Below, piece after piece: positions 26,501 to 32,488 of a stretch of DNA of 42,071 nt. Below the pieces are notes generated by a model. The model searched no databases. It saw only the letters and a program-made list of their open reading frames with translations, and was not told the origin of the DNA. How positions within the stretch are numbered: position 1 is the stretch's first letter; the number at the start of each line of letters is the position of its first letter. The stretch lies in the NCBI GenBank assembly GCA_009773415.1, contig WSNO01000023.1, positions 1 to 42,071 on the forward strand. Reading direction: 5' to 3'. Origin of the DNA: Nitrospirota bacterium. GTDB lineage: Bacteria; Nitrospirota; Thermodesulfovibrionia; Thermodesulfovibrionales; Dissulfurispiraceae. The translations under genes and the position numbers were made by a program.

Positions 26501-27776
26501 TGACAGCGTTCAGCAGCAGCTCCGCGCGGCGGCAGGCCGGGACGACCATGCCCGCGTTGCGCTTTCGCACGCGCCTGCGGCTGTGCGGCAGAGCGGCATC
26601 AGGCAGCGGACATTCTACATTCCGCAGATGTCGGATCATGCGTTCGGCGTCGCCGCCGCTCTTGAGTCGTGCGGAGTGCCGGCGGAGATGCTGCCGCCTT
26701 CGGACCGCGCTTCGGTGGATCTCGGTCGCAAGTATGTTTCGGGAAAAGAGTGCTATCCATATCTGGTGACCGCGGGCGACATGCTCAAACGGGCGCTCGC
26801 GGCCGACTTCGTGCCGGAGCGTTCGGCGTTTTTCATGCCGTCGGGCTCCGGGCCGTGCCGCTTCGGCCAGTACAGTATTTCGCACCGGCTCATCCTCGAC
26901 AAGCTCGGGTTTGAGGACGTTCCCATCTTTGCGCCGAATCAGGATGTGGCCTTCTACGAGCATCTCGGCTCGATCGGGAAGGATTTCGCGCTGAAAGCGT
27001 GGAAGGGCGTCGTCGCGTATGAGCTGCTTACGAAATGCCTCCATGAGACGCGCCCCTATGAAGTGCACGAAGGCGATTCGGATGAGCTTTCACGTCGCTA
27101 TCATGAGAAAATTTATGCCGGCGTAGCGGCGAAAAACGGCAGCGTGGAGCCGGTTCTCGAGCAGATGCAGCGGGACTTTGCCGCAATCCCCCGCACCGGA
27201 GAGGAGCGTCCGCTCATCGGCCTTGTCGGAGAGATATTCGTGCGCTCGCACCGCTTCTCCAATGAGGAGCTGGTCCGGAAGATCGAGAGGCTGGGAGGCG
27301 AGGTCTGGCTCGCACCGATGGGGGAATGGATTTCGTACATAAACGCGATGGCATTCAGGAAAGCTTTGATTAAAAAAGATTTATCTGCTATTCTACAACT
27401 CTTTACGCAGCGGTTTTTCCAGCGGCGGATTGAGCACCGGTACACGCGCCATTTCGGCAAACTGCTGAAAACGGCGCATGAGCCGGAGCCGGAGGCGCTC
27501 TTCACCAAGGCGGCTCCGTATATCCACCACTCCTTCGAGGGGGAAACCATCCTGAGCGTCGGCAAGGCGGTCGATCTGATCGAAAAAGGCGCCGCGGGCA
27601 TCATCAACGCCATGCCGTTCGGCTGTATGCCCGGAACGATTGTTACGGCGATCATGAAAGGAATTGTGCGCGATTACGGGATACCGAGCATCAGCATCCC
27701 GTATGACGGGACTGAATCGCCCACGACCGACCTCCAGATAGAGGCGTTCATGGAGGCGGTGCAGAGCAAGAAGTAA
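23511..27776 (+). CDS. Giant CoA-enzyme activase fusion: two BadF/BcrA-type ATPase domains plus dehydratase-like domains
   Basis: 1421 residues. Two ASKHA ATPase domains of the 2-hydroxyacyl-CoA dehydratase activase family occupy about 1-260 (IGLDVGSVAVKAVV, CAAGTGSFLEQQAERL) and 320-590 (LGIDIGSISTNVAVID, CAAGTGSFIEEQADKL). A cysteine-rich linker near 606 (FECRSCDNVCEI, then GGRCEKYD) follows, then a DUF2229-like region from about 677 (PYIFTFHDFLPYWSTF) and an HgdB-like C-terminal region to 1421. Single-domain relatives are Fe4S4 ATPases that push one electron at low potential to a dehydratase. Such large fusions are widespread in anaerobes, but their substrate is unknown to me. The ATG at 23511 follows AGGGGG; no partner gene is adjacent. 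Confidence 0.9.
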   Translation: MHRIGLDVGSVAVKAVVFDGDTKNILKRVYQRHLGHPIEVCGAVLRDLLAAYPAAALSVTGSAGKFIAGALNIRHVNEVAAQAYAVRKLYPQIQTIIELGGEDAKLIILEDGKIRDFSLNSVCAAGTGSFLEQQAERLKLGIEEFSAVAERSERPSKIAGRCSVFAKSDMIHLQQIATPMEDIVAGLCFAVARNFKGSIAKGIELRPPVAFQGGVAANAGMRRAFQEIFHLEKLIVPPDYALMGAIGAALKDADAGRSAHIDISMLDALLAGRRVEEGQARLLVDGDGFTDRHLKQQDSGVGVAAAKDGRGAATGRETLITAYLGIDIGSISTNVAVIDEQGNLLAKQYLMTAGRPLEAVKTGLADVAAEVAGLVDIAGVGTTGSGRYMIADFVGADVVKNEITAQATAAISIDPAVDTIFEIGGQDSKFISLRDGIIVDFEMNKACAAGTGSFIEEQADKLGISVKDEFAGQALHACSPCHLGERCTVFMENSLMANLQRGAQKDNLLAGLAYSIVQNYINRVVAGRSVGSHVFFQGGVAFNKAVVAAFEKYLGTPVTVPPNHDVTGAIGMALIARQTMKERPGAKTQFKGFTASQRPYDIKSFECRSCDNVCEINRVRIEGDEGFLFYGGRCEKYDVRRSQKATLPDNFLFREQALWKAHDEGADPEKAVPSRRPKIGIPYIFTFHDFLPYWSTFLREIGFEVVVSPKTNRQIVNAGVENVLSEACFPVKVAHGHKTWLKKAGVDALFSPSFINLNTKKDEYPNGLVCPYVQTIPYVTKLAVGGIKNIAPSINLSLGVRTLAKELQKSFADYGISRSRIEKALIKAQEAQDAFRESIKSRGAAFLKELSLVRSGNRSAISDEHLRALPADQPVVVIVGRGYNSFDMGMNLEIPKKLAQIGVLSLPMDMLPLQDVSIRGTWPQMYWRSGQRILKAARYIRETPGLYAIYIGNFSCGPDSFILKYFKEEMGDKPFLHLEIDEHSADAGAITRCEAFIDSVQQQLRAAAGRDDHARVALSHAPAAVRQSGIRQRTFYIPQMSDHAFGVAAALESCGVPAEMLPPSDRASVDLGRKYVSGKECYPYLVTAGDMLKRALAADFVPERSAFFMPSGSGPCRFGQYSISHRLILDKLGFEDVPIFAPNQDVAFYEHLGSIGKDFALKAWKGVVAYELLTKCLHETRPYEVHEGDSDELSRRYHEKIYAGVAAKNGSVEPVLEQMQRDFAAIPRTGEERPLIGLVGEIFVRSHRFSNEELVRKIERLGGEVWLAPMGEWISYINAMAFRKALIKKDLSAILQLFTQRFFQRRIEHRYTRHFGKLLKTAHEPEPEALFTKAAPYIHHSFEGETILSVGKAVDLIEKGAAGIINAMPFGCMPGTIVTAIMKGIVRDYGIPSISIPYDGTESPTTDLQIEAFMEAVQSKK

Positions 27777-27880
27777 GAAGTTGGAAGCAAGAAGTAAAGA
27801 GATGAATAGGCAATGAGGCATGCGGCATGGTGACAGGTTCGCCCTTCCCCGCGTTGGTCGCTTCTTGCTTTTTGCTTCTC
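27777..27880. repeat. Low-complexity repeat and inverted repeat after the activase gene
   Basis: AGCAAGAAGTAA occurs twice in tandem, once including the stop codon at 27774-27776 and once at about 27787-27798. GAAGCAAGAAG (27784-27794) is matched as an inverted copy by CTTCTTGCTT at 27861-27870, followed by TTTTGCTTC. The pair could form a long, weak stem with a T-rich tail and end transcription. Similar AGAAGT-rich text follows holB at 31505. Confidence 0.35.
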
Positions 27881-27905
27881 ACGTAATCCGATGGGAGGTG
27901 ATGGT

Positions 27906-28001
27906 GTGGGCAGTGTCGTCAAGTGGCGGAAAAAGAAGATGCGCAAGCATAAGCATTCCAAGCTGCGCAGAAGCACCCGGGCGCAGAGAAGAAGAAGCTA
28001 A
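27906..28001 (+). CDS. Small basic AURKAIP1/COX24-domain protein
   Basis: A 31-residue frame with GTG start reads MGSVVKWRKKKMRKHKHSKL and continues RRSTRAQRRRS, over half Lys, Arg or His. GGGAGGTGAT, an almost perfect SD, stands five bases before the GTG. The pattern K-W-R-K-K-K-M-x-K-H-K matches the AURKAIP1/COX24 domain of tiny ribosome-associated basic proteins found in many bacteria. Function here is inferred as ribosome binding. It is easily missed by gene finders because of its length. Confidence 0.75.
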   Translation: MGSVVKWRKKKMRKHKHSKLRRSTRAQRRRS

Positions 28002-28035
28002 AACATTTCCGGGAAGGGTGTGATAGTGCAGCGCA

Positions 28036-28821
28036 TCATTCAAATCGTGTGATCATGAAGCCGGCAAACGGCATGCTCGCACGATAGGTTTTCAGCAGGA
28101 CTTTTCTGACTGCGCCACCCTTCCCTTTCAGTCCTCCGGCGTGAATGAGCTGCACGCCGCCTGACTGTTCATCGATGCTGATGATTCCCGCATGCCCCAC
28201 AATTTCATCGCGCGTGCGTTTATGGACAGGGTGGACGAAAAAGATGAGATCGCCCGGTCTTAATTTTTCATACACGACCGCGCCGCGCTTCGGTATATAC
28301 TCAATGTGCGGGATTCCCCGGCTTCCCTTCATGCGGGAAACCGGTCCGATGTCGGCCGATATGAGATCCCCCCATTTTCCGCTGAAGACCATGTCTTCGC
28401 CGTAGGCAAACCGGTCTTCATAATTCACTACAAATCCGTCTTTCAGCACTCCCCTGCCGTGAAACCGCTTCTCCAGCGCAACCTGCACCGCCTCAGCCGG
28501 ATTGGCGCTGAACGCAAGTTCCACGCTCCGGAACAGATGGTACATGCAGTCGACGCGATCATCAGCGACAATCAGCGAGCGGCGGACGTATTCGCCAACC
28601 GGGTCGGGGTCGTACGGAGTGGCGACGAACCGGTCCGCCCAGAAGGCGATTCTCTCGCCGGCAGGCAGCGCGGCCGCCGCGCCCTGCAGCGAAGCCACTT
28701 CCGCATCTGACATGACAAGCGCCGACGCCGATGAACCCGGCAACGCGAAAGTGGCCGCGACGGCTGACAAAAAAAGCGCCCTGAGCAGGCGGCGGCAGAA
28801 CAAACCCAATACAGATCGCAT
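28036..28821 (-). CDS. Exported NlpC/P60-like (DUF1460-type) peptidase or amidase
   Basis: The 261-residue protein has an N-terminal signal peptide (basic, then a hydrophobic run at about 13-35 ending SSASA). The mature part has WADRFVATPYDPDP, Cys92 in DDRVDCMYHLF, and KLRPGDLIFFV with EIVGHAGIIS carrying His. These are the positions of Cys and His in NlpC/P60-like papain-fold hydrolases that cleave cell-wall peptides; the spacing recalls DUF1460. The substrate is unknown. The ATG has no SD and stands five bases after a -10 box, which suggests a leaderless message. It is divergent from the core methionine synthase gene. Confidence 0.75.
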   Translation of the reverse strand: MRSVLGLFCRRLLRALFLSAVAATFALPGSSASALVMSDAEVASLQGAAAALPAGERIAFWADRFVATPYDPDPVGEYVRRSLIVADDRVDCMYHLFRSVELAFSANPAEAVQVALEKRFHGRGVLKDGFVVNYEDRFAYGEDMVFSGKWGDLISADIGPVSRMKGSRGIPHIEYIPKRGAVVYEKLRPGDLIFFVHPVHKRTRDEIVGHAGIISIDEQSGGVQLIHAGGLKGKGGAVRKVLLKTYRASMPFAGFMITRFE

Positions 28822-28826
28822 ATGCT

Positions 28827-28856
28827 ATAATATAGGCTAGATTTAATATAAGTCAA
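28827..28856 (-). promoter_or_regulatory. Sigma-70 promoter for the NlpC/P60-like gene
   Basis: On the minus strand, TTGACT (28851-28856) is followed by TATATT (28829-28834) after 16 bases, or TATTAT (28827-28832) after 18. With the latter, transcription starts at about the A of the ATG (28821). Confidence 0.6.
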
Positions 28857-28880
28857 TGATTTTATTCGATAAATTCGGCT

Positions 28881-28899
28881 CTTGCCGAATACCGGCAAG
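28881..28899 (+). promoter_or_regulatory. Hairpin in the leader of the core methionine synthase gene
   Basis: CTTGCCG and CGGCAAG form a seven-base-pair stem with a five-base loop, directly before the AAGGAG ribosome site of the gene at 28917. There is no T-run. It could modulate or protect the mRNA 5' end; no known riboswitch is recognised. Confidence 0.35.
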
Positions 28900-28916
28900 A
28901 AGGAGTTCAATCAGAT

Positions 28917-29933
28917 ATGTCTTTGAATTTGCCTCCGTTTTCCACAACAGGCATCGGCAGCGTCCCGTTTGCCGACCCTGCTGACGCGTGCCGCCTGATA
29001 GCGGAGACGTTCGACATTGCGTTCTGGCCGCAGATGGCGCGGCGCTCGCACCGTGAGGGAATGATTGCCCAGTGGGCGGAAGGGATGCCGTACATACGCT
29101 TTGATGACGCGGCGGAGCGCGTCTGGGTGGAGCGCGACGGCACGGATCAACTCACCCCGTTTTACGAATTCTGCACGGATGACGCACGCATGGCCGTTAC
29201 CGAGTCCGCTGCCGCCGGTCTGCACGCCTTTACCCGCTTGATGGGGGCGGAGCGCCGTCCGGCGGTGAAAGGACATGTCACCGGTCCCCTCACCTTCGCG
29301 CTCGGCCTGAAGGACGAGCAGGGCAAGCCCGTCTACTTCGACGAGGAGCTTCGCGAGATAACCTCGATGCTTCTTCAGGCGAAGATTCGCTGGCAGGTGG
29401 ACCGGCTCAGGCAGTCTGCCGACCGGGTGATTATCTTTCTGGATGAGCCGATTTTTTCGGCAATCGGCAGTTCTTCGTACCTTGGGGTGGAAGACGCTGA
29501 AGTTGAGCGCCTGCTGGCTGATTCGGTCGCCGCTGTACAGCGGGCGGGAGCAATCGCGGGAGTGCATTGCTGCGGCAAGTCGGACTGGGCGCTGGTCATG
29601 CGCGCAGGAACAGACATCCTCAGCTTCGACGCCTTTGAGTATTTTGAAACTCTCGCGCTGTATACCGACGACCTCCGGGCGTTTTACGAGCGCGGAGGAC
29701 TCCTTGCGTGGGGCATCGTGCCGACATCGGACCTGATCGGCGACGCCGACGAGAAAGCGGTAGCGGACTCCATGCGCCGTAAGGTTGACCATCTCTGCCG
29801 GCACCTGCCGGAAGAGGCGGTGCGGCGGCAGAGCCTTATTACGCCGTCATGCGGCACCGGCTCGCGCACTGCCGCAGAAACCGAAAAAATCTTCCGCATC
29901 ATTCGCTCTGTCAAAGCGGCGATGGGGCAATAG
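28917..29933 (+). CDS. Core methionine synthase (MetE C-terminal domain type, folate-independent)
   Basis: 338 residues forming only the catalytic barrel of cobalamin-independent methionine synthase. Zinc ligands are evident: His217 and Cys219 in AGVHCCGKSDW, Glu241 in FDAFEYF, and Cys312 in TPSCGTGS. The N-terminal part (GIGSVPF, then FDIAFWPQMARRSHREGMI) matches stand-alone core-MetE proteins, which take the methyl group from a methylated corrinoid protein rather than methyl-THF. The N-terminal half of classical MetE, which helps bind folate, is absent. With MetV-MetF in the same window, methyl-corrinoid chemistry is likely. UROD-like enzymes share the fold but lack this zinc set. Confidence 0.8.
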   Translation: MSLNLPPFSTTGIGSVPFADPADACRLIAETFDIAFWPQMARRSHREGMIAQWAEGMPYIRFDDAAERVWVERDGTDQLTPFYEFCTDDARMAVTESAAAGLHAFTRLMGAERRPAVKGHVTGPLTFALGLKDEQGKPVYFDEELREITSMLLQAKIRWQVDRLRQSADRVIIFLDEPIFSAIGSSSYLGVEDAEVERLLADSVAAVQRAGAIAGVHCCGKSDWALVMRAGTDILSFDAFEYFETLALYTDDLRAFYERGGLLAWGIVPTSDLIGDADEKAVADSMRRKVDHLCRHLPEEAVRRQSLITPSCGTGSRTAAETEKIFRIIRSVKAAMGQ

Positions 29934-29957
29934 TCCGTGGGCGGCAGACGTTTGACA

Positions 29958-30587
29958 ATGGGACTCTTCCTCTCGTTTGAGGGAATCGAAGGCAGCGGCA
30001 AATCCACGCAGGCGCGGCTGCTTGCGGAATCGCTCGCGTCGGAGGGGTATGATGTCGTGCTGACGCAGGAACCCGGCGGGACAGCCATAGGCGAACGGAT
30101 TCGGGCGCTCCTGCTCGACCCCGCGCATACCGAGATGTGCCCTGCCGCCGAACTGCTCCTCTACGCCGCCGCCCGCGCGCAGCACCTTGAGCAGAAGATA
30201 CGTCCGGCGCTTGCGAGGAATGCCGTCGTCATTACCGATCGGTTCAGCGACTCGACCGTCGCCTATCAGGGCTATGCCCGCGGCATCGACCGCGGACTGC
30301 TCGACTCGGTCGATGCTGTTGCAACCGGGCGTCTCCGGCCGGATGTGACGATTCTCTGCGATCTGCCAGCAGAGGCCGGACTGCAGAGAAATCGGGAAAT
30401 CAACAAGCGCGACCGCCTTGAGCTCGAGGCGGTCGCGTTTCACCGGAAAGTCCGGGAGGGCTTCCTGCAGCTTGCTGCTGCGGAGCCGGAGCGGGTTCGT
30501 ATTATCGACGCCGGTCAGCCGGTGGACGCGGTTGCGGCGGACGTTGCCAGGATTGTGACGGAACGGCTATGGGCTTTGACAAAATAA
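29958..30587 (+). CDS. tmk: Thymidylate kinase
   Basis: Phosphorylates dTMP to dTDP. The 209-residue protein starts MGLFLSFEGIEGSGKSTQAR with the P-loop at about 8-16. It has TQEPGGT, the DRFSDSTVAYQGYARG segment, and a REINKRDRLE lid. The frame is also open from GTG 29937, but the family begins just before LFLSFEG. It overlaps holB by 19 bases, the classic tmk-holB arrangement. Confidence 0.94.
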   Translation: MGLFLSFEGIEGSGKSTQARLLAESLASEGYDVVLTQEPGGTAIGERIRALLLDPAHTEMCPAAELLLYAAARAQHLEQKIRPALARNAVVITDRFSDSTVAYQGYARGIDRGLLDSVDAVATGRLRPDVTILCDLPAEAGLQRNREINKRDRLELEAVAFHRKVREGFLQLAAAEPERVRIIDAGQPVDAVAADVARIVTERLWALTK

Positions 30588-31504
30588 GAGGGCATGATCG
30601 CCCGATCCGCATTCTGCAGGGCACCGTCAGGAAGCAGCGTGTCCCCTCGGCCATGCTTTTCTCGGGAGCCGCCGGCATCGGAAAATGCACGACTGCCCGC
30701 GCCTATATTCAGGCGCTCATGTGCCCTTCTGCGCATGATGCCGAAGGGTGCGGCGCCTGCAGCTGCTGCAGGCGCATTCTGAGCGCTTCGCATCCGGACC
30801 TGCTTTGGATCCGGGAGGAAGGCGGGGAAATCAAGGTTGAAGCAATCCGCTCCATCGAAGAGTTTCTGTCGAGGAAGCCGCTGGAAAGTCCGGTCAAGGC
30901 GGTGCTGGTTGATGGGGCTGAGTGCATGAATATAAGCGCCGCCAATGCGTTTCTCAAAACACTCGAAGAGCCGCCGTCCGCAAGCCTGATTATTCTGGTT
31001 ACGCCGAACCCTGAATCGCTGCCCGATACGATTCGTTCGCGCTGCTTTCAGGTCAGGTTTTCTCCGCTTTCGGCTGACCAGTGCAGGGAGATTCTTGCTG
31101 CTGTCCGGCCTGAGGCTCTCACCGACCAGACCATCAGTCTGGTTATGGGCAGGCCCGGGTTTGCGATTGCCGGAAACCCGGCGGCCGACGCGCAGCGCTG
31201 CATGGACCTCTGCGAGGCGATGCTGCGCGGCGACACAACAGAAGCATGGGAAGACCGGGAAGCAATGGAAGCGTGGCTCGATCAGGTGCCGCTGATTTTC
31301 CGTGACCTCGTTGTGGCGCATACCGGCGGAGCCGGTTCTATTCTGCCGCGCCACCGGCTTTCTGCTCCTGACGTTGAGACAGTGCTGCAGACATGGCAGG
31401 AGGTGCAGCGCGTGACGGCACGGACCGGTTTTCATCTGAACAGGTCTATTACCTGGCATTATGTGGCTGAATTGATGAGAAGCTCTATCAGGCGCACCGA
31501 GTAA
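30569..31504 (+). CDS. holB: DNA polymerase III, delta-prime subunit
   Basis: Clamp-loader subunit of 311 residues. A Walker-A-like GAAGIGKCT, a cysteine cluster (CPS near 52, then CGACSCCRRI) as in the zinc module of the delta-prime/gamma family, LEEPP after NAFLKTLEE, and the SRC motif in RSRCFQV are all visible. The C-terminal third is weakly conserved, as usual. It lies between tmk and ricT in an order seen in many bacteria. Confidence 0.92.
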   Translation: MGFDKIRGHDRPIRILQGTVRKQRVPSAMLFSGAAGIGKCTTARAYIQALMCPSAHDAEGCGACSCCRRILSASHPDLLWIREEGGEIKVEAIRSIEEFLSRKPLESPVKAVLVDGAECMNISAANAFLKTLEEPPSASLIILVTPNPESLPDTIRSRCFQVRFSPLSADQCREILAAVRPEALTDQTISLVMGRPGFAIAGNPAADAQRCMDLCEAMLRGDTTEAWEDREAMEAWLDQVPLIFRDLVVAHTGGAGSILPRHRLSAPDVETVLQTWQEVQRVTARTGFHLNRSITWHYVAELMRSSIRRTE

Positions 31505-31540
31505 GAAGTCAATATACAGGAGTCAGAAGTCAAGCAGGAG
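31505..31540 (+). repeat. Short AGAAGTCA-type intergenic repeat
   Basis: After the holB stop the sequence contains AGAAGTCA, AGGAGTCA and AGAAGTCA in close succession before the ricT SD. Similar AGAAGT-rich text follows the activase gene at 27777, suggesting a recurrent intergenic micro-repeat of this genome. Confidence 0.4.
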
Positions 31541-31546
31541 GTTTTC

Positions 31547-32488
31547 ATGTCCGATATTGTCAGCATCAGGTTCAAGACATGCGGCAAAATATATGACTTT
31601 GCCTCGGAAGGCATTGAAATAGCGGAAGGCGATCTCGTTGTGGTGGAGTCGGACTTCGGTCTGAACATTGCCAAGGTAATGCGCGTGCTTCCGTCCGGAG
31701 CCTCGGCAGACCGCGAGCTGAAGCATGTTCTCCGGCGCGCAACGGCGGAAGATCTGCAGCAGAGGGAACAGAACAAGGCTCTTGGGCAGGAAGCGAAGCT
31801 CTATTGCAATGAGCGCGTGATGGCCCGCGGCCTCCCCATGAAGCTTATTGCCACGGAATCCACGCTCGACAGAAAGCGGGTTGTCTTCTATTTCACGGCC
31901 GAAGGGCGCATAGACTTTCGCGAGCTGGTCAAGGACCTGGCGGCGAAGTTCAAAACACGCATTGAGATGCGCCAGATTGGCGTGCGCGATGAGGCGAAAC
32001 TTGTCGGCGGACTCGGGGCATGCGGCAGAGAGCTCTGCTGCAAGACGTTTCTCACCTCGTTTGAGCCGATTTCGATCCGCATGGCAAAAAAGCAGGAGAT
32101 GGTGCTGAACGTCGGAAAGCTCTCCGGCCTCTGCAGCAGGCTCATGTGCTGCCTTCGCTATGAATTCGACACCAAGGGGCAGCCTGCGGGAATTTCCGGG
32201 ATTGAAGTTGAGGCTGAACATGAGTCGCCTGCCCCGGTCATGGGAACAGTCGAAGCGCTCCGGCCGCCTCCTGAAAAGCGTGATCGGCGTAAAGAGAAGC
32301 AGATGCCGGCGAAGGCGTCAGAACCGGTTCCGGAAGAGCCGGCGGATATCGACCCGGAGCCGGTGGAGGATGTTGCCGGAGAAGAGAGCCCGGGGATCGT
32401 TGACCCCCTGGCAGCGGCGCAACAGTCTGACGAGAACAAGCAGCGCGGCAGACGCCGCCCGCGAAGAAGGAGACGCAATAAAAAATGA
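31547..32488 (+). CDS. ricT: PSP1-domain protein RicT
   Basis: 313 residues. The PSP1 domain lies at about 1-200: VSIRFKTCGKIYDF at the start and KTRIEMRQIGVRDEAKLVGG in the middle. The cysteine pattern GACGRELCC then LSGLCSRLMCCLRYE matches Fe-S binding in the Ric (YaaT) complex that tunes RNase Y in Bacillus; its role in other phyla is less known. The last about 100 residues are Pro/Glu-rich and end in a basic run (RRRPRRRRRNKK), which may bind RNA or membranes. Start is supported by AGGAGG. The stop overlaps metG (ATGA). Confidence 0.88.
   Translation: MSDIVSIRFKTCGKIYDFASEGIEIAEGDLVVVESDFGLNIAKVMRVLPSGASADRELKHVLRRATAEDLQQREQNKALGQEAKLYCNERVMARGLPMKLIATESTLDRKRVVFYFTAEGRIDFRELVKDLAAKFKTRIEMRQIGVRDEAKLVGGLGACGRELCCKTFLTSFEPISIRMAKKQEMVLNVGKLSGLCSRLMCCLRYEFDTKGQPAGISGIEVEAEHESPAPVMGTVEALRPPPEKRDRRKEKQMPAKASEPVPEEPADIDPEPVEDVAGEESPGIVDPLAAAQQSDENKQRGRRRPRRRRRNKK

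Noticed and set aside
28881-28899. SAM or cobalamin riboswitch before the core methionine synthase
   Set aside because: The leader is too short and holds just one hairpin, with none of the conserved riboswitch elements.
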